Translations under genes and position numbers: made by a program
Shown here: positions 31,952 to 43,844 of the stretch, piece by piece
How the letters are laid out: every line of letters begins with the position of its first letter
Numbering within the stretch: the stretch's first letter is position 1
From: Ananas comosus
Taxonomy: Eukaryota; Streptophyta; Magnoliopsida; Poales; Bromeliaceae
Assembly (NCBI RefSeq): GCF_001540865.1
Contig: NC_033635.1
Coordinates: 6,845,327-6,909,326, forward strand
Reading direction: 5' to 3'
Length of the DNA stretch: 64,000 bases
Notes under the pieces: generated by a model
What the model was told of the DNA's origin: nothing
The model's database searches: none
Seen by the model: the letters and a program-made list of their open reading frames with translations, nothing else

Positions 31952-33222
31952 AGTCGCACTTCTTCAGCTTGGTATAAAGCTTTTCTTTTCGGAGAATTTG
32001 CATCACAGTCCTCAAATGCTCCTCGTGCTCTTGATCACTCCGAGAATAGACCAATAGGTCGTCAATGAATACCACGACACATCGATCCAACAATGGCCGG
32101 AAGACCCGATTCATCAAGTCCATTAATGCTGTAGGGGCATTTGTTAGTCCAAACGGCATTACCGTAAACTCATAATGGTCATAATGCGTACGAAATGCCG
32201 TCTTATGCACATCCTCTGGCTTGATCTTCAACTGGTGGTACCCCGACTGAAGATCGATTTTCGAATATATCCGGGACCCTTGCAACTGGTCGAACAGATC
32301 ATCAATTCTAGGCAACAGGTATTTGTTCTTGATTATCACCTTGTTTAGCTCACGATAATCCACACACAGCCGAAGCGTTCCATCTTTTTTTTTTTTCCAC
32401 AAATAGCACCGGTGCTCCCCTTGGCAACACACTCGGCTTCACAAAGCTTTTGTCAAGTAGGTCTTGTAGTTGAGTTTTTAACTCTCTTAACTCCGCTGGT
32501 GCCATTTTATACGGGGCCTTCGAAATTTGCGCCGTCCCGGGAACCAAGTCAATGACGAACTCGATCTCCCGGTCCGATAGCAATCCCGGTAACTCCGCCG
32601 GAAACACGTCCGAAAATTCACATGCTATCGGAATATTCCCAAGTGCTGGGGGCTCCTTTTGAGTCTCCACCACTGATGCCAAGTAGGTTATACACTCACT
32701 ATTGATTAGCTTCCTCGCTTTTGACGCCGACACCGTCACCGCAAAACACGAGCTCTTGTATGCACGATAAATCACTTCCTCCTGACTGGGCTCACGAAAA
32801 GTCATTATCTTGCTTTCACAATCAATGACGGCATAATACTTCGAGAGCCAATCAATCCCAAGAATTATGTCGAAGCCTTCCATTCGGCTCAACACAAGTA
32901 AGTTCGTCGGCATAATCCAATCACCAATTTGCACTGGAAAAGCCGCACATTCCTCGTTTACACTAAAGGTGTGTTGGGGTGCATAAACCCACCAAGCGTC
33001 CGGACTCTCCGAAATCTCAATATCAGGAGCCAAGCTAATGAATGAATGAGATACGCCAGTGTCAAACAATGCTTTAGTTCTGGTGCCATTAATTAAAACA
33101 ATAACTGCCACAACATCGTCGGCTACGACAGGCTCCTCCACTCGAGTAGCAAAAACTCGACCACTCGGTGCCGCCCGAGATCCCTCTGGCTGATGCGGTA
33201 CTGATGAGCATCCAGCTGACAT
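31952..33222 (-). pseudogene. Chromovirus protease and reverse transcriptase, frameshifted
   Basis: Minus strand. The protease part (33200-32700) has LFDTGVSHSFISLAPD, with the catalytic DTG, and GFDIILGIDWLSKY. The linker VFPAELPGLLSDREIEFVID follows. The reverse transcriptase has [41 protein letters not shown] and the active site [12 protein letters not shown]. Two frames overlap at 32350-32432, around a run of 14 T (32385-32398); slippage or a sequencing error there could explain the frameshift. The gene ends at the LTR tip at 31951, so the thumb, RNase H and integrase are lost. Confidence 0.9.
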
Positions 33223-33258
33223 AGTAGATGGCAGTCCCGCGAGCTGTCTTGGGGTGAA

Positions 33259-33463
33259 CTAAACTGATGCAGCCATCGGGGCAGGCGATGCTCTATCCGG
33301 ACACTCCCGGCTAATGTGTCCAACCTGGCCACACCTAAAACACCTCCCTTCACGTTGTGGGTAGAACGGCGGCCGATGGTCCCCGCCGCAAGTAATACAT
33401 CGAGTAGGTCCCCAATTCCTCGACTGCTGTCGTGGATACCGAGGGTGCTTCTTAGGACTCGAC
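33259..33463 (-). pseudogene. Chromovirus gag C-terminal zinc-finger part
   Basis: Minus strand: TRCITCGGDHRPPFYP and the CCHC knuckle GRCFRCGQVGHISREC. Upstream gag continues only at 38619, beyond the solo LTR inserted at 33464-38618. Confidence 0.88.
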
Positions 33464-33639
33464 TGATAAACTATACCGTAAATTCTGGAAAATAAGTAAA
33501 TGTCGAATTTAGTCAAATGCACCAAAGTGCCCTGAGTGTGGTACACTTGGAAATTACCGAAGGTGTTAAAATGTATGAAAAAGTGCAGTTGTGTAAGGTT
33601 TTCGAGAGCTACAAGAATCAAATTCTGCCAAAACTGCAG

Positions 33640-33890
33640 ATTTTCAGCTCTCGGGGGACGGCCCTGGTGGATGGAGAGGTTCCCCGACGCGTATGAAATG
33701 AGACAGCGAAAAAATCGGCTAACGTCCTGGAAATTAGGTCTCAGGGACCCGGTCCCTGCCTGAAGATACCGGTCCCGAGAGACGGTTCCCAAGGTGAGAC
33801 CGTTGCATGCCGCGCACGCAGCTCGGGCTGCGCTGGGACGCCTTCGGGAACGGTTCCCTGAAGGAAGAGACCGGTCCCTGCACTGCCGCA
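33640..33890 (+). promoter_or_regulatory. Palindrome array in LTR U3
   Basis: GGACCCGGTCCC with TACCGGTCCC 20 bp apart, GAACGGTTCCC with GAGACCGGTCCC 21 bp apart, plus weakened copies. Confidence 0.55.
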
Positions 33891-34079
33891 GATCAGCCAG
33901 TTCGTGGCGTGTAATAAGAGAAAGTGAGGGGTTTAGCTGCAAATTTTGCACACCCATAGAGTTATAGTAAGGGGACAAATGAGACATTCCTCTCATTCTC
34001 ACCCTCTCACACTCTCTTTCTCTTCCCTCTTTCTAGAAGACAACGAAGGGCGAGAAGAAGACAAGCAAAAGAAGGAAAA

Positions 34080-36524
34080 TGTCACGCCCCGAGACCGCTG
34101 CCAATTTGTTCGGCCACCACGCGCGCATCGAACAGACGCCGACCACGCGACAGAGTCTCCCCTGTCCGCCCTAAGGCTAAGCAAACGATCATGTAACAGA
34201 AATTTACCAGGAATCAATTTCATAGTATATAATCAAGAGCACAACAAGTGCTACAAGTAAGAGCAAGGCAACAAGTATAAGCATACAAGTAACGATAAGA
34301 GAGAAGAGCTATCTATTACATTCATTTGATTTACTACATTTAAAAATCCTTTTACATTCTTCCAAACACATAAATTCAAGACTCAACCCTCACCCTATTA
34401 CATACGTCTACTTCTCAAATACAAGAAGGGGTGACGGGCTTTGCCAGAAAAAGGAGGTAGTTAGTGCCTATAGAACGCCGGGCTCTTTTACCGCGATCTC
34501 ACGCTCACGGGGATACCCGAAACTGAACCGTGGTTAAATGGCGAGTGATGAACTACCTGTCCTTAGTTGCCCAGTGGTTCTGGCCGCCAACGTCCGACCG
34601 ATCTCCCCACGTAAGGTCCAAGCTGGGCACAAGTACGATATCGATTAGATAGATAGATAAGGAGCTGTAAATGGACGGAACCATGAAGAATATTCTACTT
34701 GCCAATCACTAGATATATGAATGCATGTCCAATTGAATTTGGTAAGCAACTTAACCTGTCTGCATGTCCAAAGCGTGAAGCTATGTCACTCGTTCGATTA
34801 ACGATCATTTACTTGTTCATTAATCTCATGGCTTGACCCGAAGGCTTCGCCGTACAGCTCACTAGCATTCTCGACACGTAGGGGAGATCACTCACACTGC
34901 GGACTCGAGACCGTCATGCGGGCCATATAGGCAATCCTGGGTGACAACTTCCGCGAGGCACACTGTGTGGGCTTCCATCACAAGATTTAACAGACCGGTG
35001 AGCATATCATCCTCTAAGCTCAGGAGATACCCGTCCTCTAGCGGTCACAATATCATATGTCCATAGGTGTGCCCGATACACTATTACTAGACTGGTCCGT
35101 TTGCTTTGCTATCGACTAGATGCCACAGGTCGTTCATGGCTTTGGATTTTCTATTGACTAGATGCAGGCTCGTTCATTGTTCATCATTTTCATTACATTT
35201 ATAGGTTATATCTGCACCCAAACCCTTAATCATCCCCTATATCAAATACTCAATGTTCTTGGCTACGATAATCACAAGGAAGGCATAAGAAGGCAATACA
35301 ATACTAATCCTATAATGCAATAATACAAGATGCACAGACTCGAAATGTATTAAGACATAAGGAGGGAGCCCGATTGCTTCGGATGGACCCACACCTTTGG
35401 CGATGCGCGTAGTAGGAGAAGCTCTGACGTTGCGTTCTTGACGCCGCCTGAAAACTCCTCGTGGCAAAGCGAAGCCTCGAGTACCCGAGATTCGGCCGAT
35501 AACTCCGCACTCGACTCTCGAGATCGGTAAACCGTCTTCCGCCGACGCGCTCAGAGACCCAACTAATTAAGCATCAAAACCCTAGATTTCAAAAAATTCC
35601 CATTTCCGTGCACTAGAATGGCGACGGTAAGAAATCGGGGTGGGTTGCGAGGCTGTCGAATTGCGAGCTCGAACTTCTATTTATTCTTCCTCTAGGTTCC
35701 ATTTGAACATTCTAAGCACAAACCCATTACACCGTAAAAATTGTACCATGAGTGGAGTTGAGCTCACCTCTAAGGCAAGCCTCAAGCTTGCGCCTAGCTT
35801 GAAGGATGAGATGGGAAGAAGACCTTCTTCCTCTTCTTTTGGATTCTCCTTCCTCTTCTTTTCTTTTCTTTCCTTTCTTTCGTTCCTTCTTCTTCTTCTT
35901 CCCCTTCGTTTCTTTTAGAGCGAGAGAGAGGGAAAGACGTGTGGTGATAAGCAGAGAGAGAGAATGCCCAGCTGAGAGGAAAGGAGAGGGTCCCCCACCT
36001 CTAATAAGGCCATTTTGTAACTAGCCCCCTCAACTTTTCATCTTTTGATTCAGCCCTCTCTGGGCATTTTCGCAGTGAGAGACCGGTCCCAGCTCGGGGA
36101 GCGGTCCCGAAGGCTGCCATTTCGAGCAGAAGGATTTTCTGCCGTTCGGGAACCGTTTTTGCTTGAGAGACCGGTCCCCGGAGACCTTCCTTGTCCGAGA
36201 GACCGGTTCCGAAGAGCTGCATTCTCGGACTTAGCCAAATTTGGCTAAGTCTCGCCAGGCCAACGTTCGGGAACCGGTCCCTGCCCACCAGGATCGCGTT
36301 CACAGAGACCTCCGCACCAGCATGGAACCGGTCCCTCCCTGCAGGGACCGGTCCCGAGAGCAATTCTGCTCCAGTGCAAGTTTTGCACTTGGTGCTCTCG
36401 CGGGCCTTCCTTAATGCACTTTATGCATTATAAACACCTTCGGACTTTCCGAGCCTACGCACTCGACAACTAGTCGATTCTGGTCGAAGTCTAATCTTGA
36501 GTTTCGGAATTCATTTTACTTACA
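34080..36524 (-). mobile_element. Solo gypsy LTR, minus orientation, nested in the LTR above
   Basis: Forward TGTCACGCCCCGAGACC to CATTTTACTTACA, 2445 bp; on the minus strand a type A LTR starting TGTAAGTAAAATG. GAAAA flanks it on both sides within one base. The palindrome array is at 36078-36362, a donor AGAG/GTGAGC (minus) at 35768/35767, and a leader with CTTCTT-rich sequence. Confidence 0.85.
36078..36362 (-). promoter_or_regulatory. Palindrome array in LTR U3
   Basis: At least eight ACCGGT-type palindromes; doublets here are 18 to 20 bp between centres, slightly tighter than elsewhere. Confidence 0.55.
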
Positions 36525-38102
36525 AGAAAAGAAGAAAAGAAGGTGAAGAGAAGTTTTGGAGCAAGAGAGCTTCATCTCCTTCTTCTCTAGTGCCAAGAAA
36601 AGGAAGTCTACAAGTAAGCTTTGGCCCTAATGTAGTAAAAACCTAGAAATGGGTGTTGAATGAACCTAGAAATGGTTTCTAATGGAATATCTTAGTAGTT
36701 TGAAGCTTTCTTTTTGCTTCTTTAAAGATTCAAAAACCATGTTGAGCTCAAGGTGAGCTTCAACCCACCTCTAATGGTGATAATCTAATCTAGGGTTTGG
36801 AGTGAGCTAGGAATGGTTTAGATGAGCTTTTTAGAGTATAATGAAGCTACTTTTGCTTCCCTTTTAGATCAAACCCTAGGTTTGATATGATGTTATGAGC
36901 TAGGGGCACCCAATTGGGGCTTTGCTCATGAGGGTTTCTAAGTGCAATTGACCCTCTAGAACCTAATTGGGGGTATTTCGACGCGTGGTGTGCTCGGATT
37001 AATGCACGAAAAGCCCATATAAAGTTATGGCCAAAATAAGCTCTAATTTGGCTTCGTTATGCGCAGGTAAAGAACGAGGGTCTAAAAATCCCAAGAAGAT
37101 CATCTGGAGCACCTTTGAAGCCTACGAGTGTGGTTGGTGCTTCTCAAACTTATTGAACTTCTCTCTTATGCTAACGTGTCATTCAATTGAGCATATGTTA
37201 TATACTTGTGCATGCATCTGTAGGGTAAAGTGATGATGAAATGTGATGTTGCATGATTGTGAGTACAACTTGCATAATATGATGAATAAGAACTAGTGGT
37301 GAATGTCGAAAGCCCTATGTGTAATATGCATGGAAAAAGTAGCACCCAAAGTGAGCAAAAGAACGAGTGACACAATGACATAGATCGATGGCATTTGATA
37401 AAGTTAAAGTGAAAGGACACTAGAGATAGTGTGAAGTAAAAGAACCAATGTAATGTAAAGAATGATGAAAATGACAATATTTAAAGTTAAAGTAATGTGG
37501 CGGAGTAAAGAACACGAAGTGCTAGAGGTAGCCAAAAGTAACGGATGTAAAGAATATAATTGCTAGAGTTAGCAAAGTAAAAGAAAAGTAGGAGACAATG
37601 ATTGCTAGAGTGCAACATAAAGTGAAATAAAGAACACTAGAGTAGTGTTAAGTCAAGATTGAACATACATCCTTTGAGTTAAGGATTCGATCACACTTGC
37701 TTATGAGTTCCGTGCTCGAGGCGGTCGTCCCCCTTCGGGCGATGCGCTCCGGAGTATGCATCCGGGGTTGGAGTAAACCCGTAAGGCGGTCCTAGCGGCG
37801 TCAGTTCTTGATGATGCGCTTAATGTGAAGCAAGATTAATGTGGCGAAACCCCCGGGTTAGCCTTGAGATTAAAGAATAAAGAATAAAGAACAAAGAGCA
37901 AAGAACAAAGAACAAAGTGTAAAGATAAAGAACGAAAGAACTTGCATAATCTGCATATGTTAATGTTGAGCATATTCCTTGCTTTATTGTTCAGGCATAT
38001 TAGTATCATGTTATAGGTTGGTTACTATATTTCAGCTTATCCTTTCTATTATGCCTGAGTTAGTCCTAGTGGGAAAGTCGGTGATGTTGAGGCCGAACCC
38101 AC

Positions 38103-38148
38103 TGGGAACTTTGTTGTAGTTCTCACCCCACTATTTCCACAGAGCCGG
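38103..38148 (+). other. Conserved LTR hairpin and 3' splice site
   Basis: GGGAACTTTGTTGTAGTTCTC hairpin in shortened form, then CTATTTCCACAG/AGCCGGG with the junction at 38142. Confidence 0.5.
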
Positions 38149-38618
38149 GACCGAGCGAGCCGGCGAGCGACCGAGGTAAAGGTATCGCGCCTTAGTCAGA
38201 GGCCACCCGAGTTGGGTTTACATTTTGTTAGTGGACACCCTTTTATCATCTTTTGTACATGATGGTAAATGATGTAAAGAAAAGAATGTAAAATGTATTT
38301 TGAGGTAAATGTGATGTAAGAAAGACATGATGAAATGGTGTAATGAATGTAAGAAATCGATAAATTGTAAGTTGAATGTAATGTACATGATCTAAACTGA
38401 ATCATAGTACTTGTGAATGTTTAGTTTCCTTTTCTTTCACTAATGGCTATTGCTTACCCTCGTGTTAGCCGTTTGTGTATGTTTCCGATAGTGCTTTTCT
38501 CTATTTATGAAAATGTGCATGTGATGAGCCGTAGGCGGATAGAGGAAACTCTGTCCGTTCGGCGTCTGTTTGACGTGCTCGGGTCGGGCCAAATTGGCAT
38601 CGGTCCCGGGGCGTGACA

Positions 38619-39317
38619 CGATCGACCCCCGACACCACTCGCAGTCCGCTTCTTTTCTTTGTCCCTTTTCTTTTCCAGAGACTCACGTTCCACATGCGCA
38701 TAGGCATTACCGTGCTCCGTCTACAACGCTCGATGCAACACCTCCGCAAAGGTCGTGAGCTCGAGAATATGCACCACCTTGTAAATTTTCGGCCGAAATC
38801 TATGTTCAAACCAATCGGCCCTATCCTTATCATCCCGAACTATATCAGAGACACCGTCGATGATGTGAGAAAACTCCCGCTCATATTCTCCCACCGAGCG
38901 GTTTCTTTGTCTTAACTTCTGAAATTGATTATAAAGATTCTTCTTTTCACTATCAGGGAAATAATTTGTAAACATTAATCCCCGGAACTCCTCCCAAATC
39001 ATAGGCGGAAGGTTGGAAGGTCGATCCTGCTTCACCTTCTTCCACCACACGTTCACCGTCTTCTCCAAACAGTGCGTGGCGAGATGCATCTTAACTTTCT
39101 CCAAGGTGTAAAGATTCTCGAAGAGTGTTTCTATCGAGTCGATCCATGACTCCACCATCCGCGGTTCCACTTTTTTCCCGTCAAACACTGGCAAGTTAAA
39201 CTTCTTAAACATCACGAGGGCCGCGAGTGCACGCTCCCTCTCCGCCTCCATTGCAGCACCCTGGAGATTTTAGGTACTCGAGCCGGTTGCCACCACCGAT
39301 GGTGCAGGTCGCACCAC
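38619..39317 (-). pseudogene. Chromovirus gag capsid part
   Basis: Minus strand from 39317: VVRPAPSVVATG region, then MEAERERALAALVMFKKFNL (39251), WIDSIETLFENLYTLEKVKM, VWWKKVKQDRPSNLPP, WEEFRGLMFTNYFPDSEKKN, LRQRNRSVGEYEREFSHI. This is the retrotransposon gag domain. Two solo LTRs cut the gene, at 38618 and at 39318. Confidence 0.9.
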
Positions 39318-39467
39318 TATAACACACTGGACTTTTGCAATTGCGAGGTTCGAGTGTTTGATTTGGATTTTGAGCCTTTCCACGTTTTCTGGAGGGTCGT
39401 TGACAATGTTCCGACCCACAGCTCGCATTCCAAGATTTTCGGTTTTGTCCTGGGAGTTTTAGCTCTC

Positions 39468-39624
39468 GGGGACCGATCCCTGGAAGGGAGAGACCGGTCC
39501 CTCGTAGCTGGTCGCGGCTGGCAGCTGATGCAATCGGTCCCTGGCCACGAAGACCGGTTTCTGTAAGCATGTTTGCGGGAGGGTCCTGAGGGACCGGTCC
39601 CTGGGAGGGAGAGACTGGTCCTTC
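39468..39624 (+). promoter_or_regulatory. Three palindrome doublets in LTR U3
   Basis: Centres 21, 20 and 21 bp apart; the last doublet lies about 75 bp before the TATA box. Confidence 0.65.
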
Positions 39625-41344
39625 TGCCCGAAAACTGCTCAGACCAGGCTGTGCTTTGGTTTTTGAGTTGAAGGGTGTTTTTGCATTGTTGCAACACCTA
39701 TATAACTCACCCTAGCCCCTTGGAGAGCTCTCTTGAGCTCAAACCAGTGGAGAATAAGGTGAGTTCTTCTCCCTTTGATTTCTTCTTCATTTTTGATGAT
39801 TTTTGTTGGTTATGATCTCTCCTTTCTTCTCCTCCTTGCATTTTGTTGGGTTTCCTTCATTGTTGAAGACTTGGAGCTTGGAGAGGAGCTTGTTTGAGAG
39901 GAGATCTTCAACCCTACTTGGTTTGGAATTTGATTTGAAGCATCTTGAGAGGTGAGTAGCACTTTTCTACTCCTTAACCTTTTTTTTGCATGAGTTTTTG
40001 AGATGAAACCCTAGATTTGGAACTTATGGTTTATTTTGAGAATTTTTTTGATTAGAGGCTTTTGAAACCTAATTGATGGGTTTAGAAACCTTGTTTAGGT
40101 TGGATTTGAAGGCCTTTAACTCTCTTTTGGAGATCGAGAGAGCTTTCTTCGCATCCGGTGAATTTTCTTCACCATAATTTGGGTTGTTTAATGTTTGAAC
40201 ATATGATTGTTCGCAACGTTCGTGTATCCCTCCTTTTGTTACCTTTAGGGTATTAGAAAAGTGGTGGACACCTTCGTCGGAGCAAACGAAGGGTTTCGAA
40301 TAGTTTCGGTGGGTTTGACTTCATGAAACCGGGGCAAAATACCCCCTATGGGTGTTATACTCGTCGTAACGTTAAAATTCATACATATTCATGTTAGATA
40401 GAATTTTTATGAATTTTAGAATACTTAAAATGCATGCTTTAAGTATTATAAAAATTTTACTCTATATAGTAGAGTATTCTCGGGGTTTTGCATGCATGTG
40501 AGAAGTATTCATGTTAGCAATTGGGGAACTTGTCTTCTATATTCAAAATGACTTAAATTATGTATTCATAAACACCAAAATCATGCTTAGACTTGTTGAA
40601 CAAAAATGCCATAAAGGGGCACTTTACCTAGTAAATTATGAAACTGCAACATAGAGATATAGTGATAGGCCATTGGACATCGACTATATTCCGTGTTTTG
40701 GACATGATGACATAGTGATAAGCCATCAACATAGTTGCTATATTCAATGTTTTAGACATGATGATTTGAGACTTGAGACAGACATATATGCTTACTTGCC
40801 TTTGTGCTCATTTGCACATACTTGTGAGGGTTGCTCTCTACAAGCCGGCACTCTGAAGATAGCCGTCGCGATACATACTCGCCGTACGGGATTGGGCGCC
40901 GAAGTGGATTGCCGTGGGCAAGGCTCATTCCTAGAGTGGGGATGTTTACTACCATGGGGCCATTAGGCACGGCACCGGCAAGACAGCCTACAGGTGGGTC
41001 TTCAGGCTAGACAGCCTTCAGGTGGGTCTTCCCAGATTGAAACTTTAAATAGTTAACATGCCAAGTGGACATTGACTAGAATAGTAAACATTGACATTTT
41101 ACTATTTCGTTGTAGACATCATGGTATATTGTATATTACGGCCTATTCATATATAGAATAGCTTTCTTACTTATGCAATTTCATGCTAAGTATAGATATC
41201 ATGTTGTAGTAAGTTTATATGTTTATTCAAATGTCGTTTATATTGCTTTTACTTATCTACCTACCCCTTTTTGCTTTGGACCTAATGGCGCATTTCACTG
41301 AAGTCAGTAATTGCCCACTTTCACTGAAGTCAGTAATTGCCCAC

Positions 41345-41404
41345 TGGGAACAATTATTTAATAGTTCTCATGCCCCCTGTTTTGTAGTTTTCTTTCAGAG
41401 CCCT
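41345..41404 (+). other. Conserved LTR hairpin and 3' splice site
   Basis: GGGAACAATTATTTAATAGT hairpin, then TTTTCTTTCAG/AGCC with the junction at 41398. Confidence 0.5.
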
Positions 41405-41786
41405 CTACACTGGTGGAGGCACGGGATCGCGGCAAGGGGATCGCTTAGTTAGCTAGCGAGGAGCGTTTCTTTTGCTTACTAGGTGGTTCTCTCTTTATTT
41501 TGTATCTTGTAGAGAGAGATACCATGTATAGAGACCACCTTTGTACCACTTATAGCACTTGTACTCGAATTTTTGTTGTTCTACTTTATGTTTTATCTTA
41601 GTGGATATTTACTTTTGTTGTACCCTTCTGTTGTAGAATTTAGCAGTACTTTGCTCTGATATCGCTAGATCTCTTTGTATTATTATTTTTATTTATTGTT
41701 TTATCGTAGACGCCTTATATGTATTAGACATATGGCGGGTCTGGACACGTGCCGGGCGGGCTTCCGCTGGGCCCCGGGGCGTGACA

Positions 41787-42090
41787 TCCACGACTGGTAT
41801 AGCCGCCACGGCCACACCTTCGGTTGCACTCAGTATCACGACAGGGGTCGCAGGTCGCTTGACGCCCGTTTGAGCCATCGCCGCCTGCTACTGCGCGCTT
41901 TCTGGAGTCGTTTAATTTGCTCCTCCTCGCGTTGCACAGACTCCACTTATTGTCGAACTATTCCCACAAGTGCAAATAATTGCTCTTGGAGCTCCCTATC
42001 ACCGCTCGCTCCGGATTGGTCGGGGGCCGAACTCGGCTCCTCCATCCCCGACTTTGTTCGAGGTCTACCACGTGGAATCGCTTTCTGAAA
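41787..42090 (-). pseudogene. Chromovirus gag N-terminal part
   Basis: Minus strand: PRGRPRTKSGMEEPSSAPDQ, SGASGDRELQEQLFALVGIV and a glutamate/arginine-rich helix ending in QIKRLQK. It aligns with the start of the second gag at 51433-51954. One stop (TAA after VRQ). Confidence 0.8.
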
Positions 42091-42410
42091 CGTAACAACC
42101 ACATTAATTATCTGACCTACAACGCTAACATGTTGTTACGACACAGCCAACAAAACCAAATCAAGCAAAGCATTCAAGTGAATCCATTCTCAGCTCTAGG
42201 CATTATGTTGTCAATCGCCATCTTAACCCCTGGAGTTGAGAACAAATATCAACTTGGATCAGTCCCTAATTACCGTTAGAGACATACTAACAACCAACCC
42301 AATCCGCATAGCTTTTGCTATAACTTATTCCATGTCGCTCATGTCCTTACATCCTTAAGGTTTTCATCCTAAGGTTTTCTAGGTCCATCCTAAACTTTCA
42401 CTTTTTCTAG

Positions 42411-42429
42411 GCTCTGATACTATCTTATC
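42411..42429 (-). other. Primer-binding site
   Basis: Minus strand AGATAGTATCAGAGCC, initiator-Met type with one change, directly after the LTR end GTGACA. Confidence 0.75.
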
Positions 42430-42855
42430 TGTCACGCCCCGCGACCGCCAATTTGGTCGGTTCGGGTACGTCCACAGACGTCGAATGGACAGCACCTCCC
42501 CTATCCGCCCAAGGCTCTACACAAATATCAATACGTATAACAATTTACGCAAGCGAAAATTCAGATAGACATGACTTGCACGAGAGAAAGCAACAACCAA
42601 CAAGTGAAAGTACTACTACTATTATCACATCCACATATGTATCTTGATTACATTTAACCAAATACAAGTATACTATAATTTACATCTATTTTTTCAAAAA
42701 TATGTGCCATTTACATCATTTATACATTTTTCATCCCATTACACTTTACATCATAACCCAAAAGATTAAACAAGGGTACCATTAATGCACGGGTGTCTAC
42801 TACCTAGGGCGCTATGCCCTTGCCGCGATCCTCAACCGGCTCGCTCGGTCCGGAT

Positions 42856-42897
42856 CTGAAAAATGATGGGGTGAGAACTATAAGAAGTTTTCAGTGG
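42856..42897 (-). other. Conserved LTR hairpin and 3' splice site
   Basis: Minus strand CTGAAAACTTCTTATAGTTC hairpin (with G-U type pairs), then CATCATTTTTCAG/ATCC. Confidence 0.45.
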
Positions 42898-43844
42898 GTT
42901 CGTCCGCCGAGCCCGCCGACTTTTCCATTAGGTCTAACTAGACATAAGTAAAGAGAACATATAGATAGATAGCCATTTTTAATCAAATGCAGTTACTATG
43001 CCCGAACAAGAATAATAAACCCATATATATATAATGCTCATGATGCATACCAATTGCCATTATCGATATCCAATCCTCTTGGCAAACCCATAGGTTTAGC
43101 CCCAAAACTCACCAACCAAATTTCTACAATCAGGGAGATACTCGCTATGACCCGACGGGACCGTCTTCTAGGGAGATACTCACTATGACCCAGTGATGAC
43201 CACGTCGGAGCTCATCGCTCGAAGGGAGCGACCGCCCTTAAACATAAAACTATAGGTGAGTATGATCCAATCCACAATCATGAGGATACCATATCCACTA
43301 ATGCCACAACACACAAGGTGTTTCATTTACTAGCATTCAATGCCATAAGGTGCTATTTCAATCATTTGTCACAATGTAACTATGTTTTCTAGCTTGGCTA
43401 GGTTTATGTCTCAATTCATATATCTATAGGATTCACAAGTGTCCAATGTTCCATTACCAACTCATATGCATCTTTATACTAAAAGTATGCAAGAAGTACT
43501 AATATATTACCATTCAACCCTATAATGCATGAATTCTACATATACACATATATGCTCAAATGGTGACTTACACATAAAGAGAAATCCAACTATTTCCGAT
43601 AGCACCACCCACCTCGTAAGGATGCTAGGGTGCTAAAATTCGAGTTTTCCAATTTATGATTGCCGCTTTCCCCCGACCCACGACAAACGAAACCGAAACA
43701 AAATTTTTCCTCAATATCTTGACGTAGACTTATCGGAATTCCAATCCGAGTCTCCCAACGCGTCGGTTTATACTCCAATTAGGGCTACGAGAGATCAAAC
43801 CCAAGTTAGATCTCAAACTTAACAAAATTTCATTTTTGACCCTA

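Larger units (their letters stand above)
33464..38618 (+). mobile_element. Solo gypsy LTR inserted in gag, itself split by another solo LTR
   Basis: Plus-oriented LTR in two parts, 33464-34079 and 36525-38618 (about 2.7 kb). Starts TGATAAACTATACCG, matching the minus LTR start at 5315; ends GGGGCGTGACA. Order: U3 with palindrome array (33640-33890), leader, donor ACAA/GTAAGCT at 36613, hairpin and 3' splice site at 38103-38142, conserved end. Flanks TCGAC (left) and CGATCGAC (right) give no clean 5-bp duplication. No internal region belongs to it, so a solo LTR. Confidence 0.82.
39318..41786 (+). mobile_element. Solo type B gypsy LTR inserted in gag
   Basis: Starts TATAACACACTGG (TG changed to TA), ends CCCCGGGGCGTGACA, 2469 bp. 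Flanks ACCAC (39313-39317) and TCCAC (41787-41791) are a 4-of-5 target duplication. The gag reading resumes on both sides. Features: three palindrome doublets (39468-39624), TATA box CTATATAAC (39698), donors AAG/GTGAGT at 39758 and GAG/GTGAGT at 39951, hairpin and 3' splice site at 41345-41398. Confidence 0.9.

Noticed and set aside
35806..35940. Pyrimidine-rich stretch in a possible promoter
   Set aside because: It is the leader of the nested minus LTR, not a separate element.
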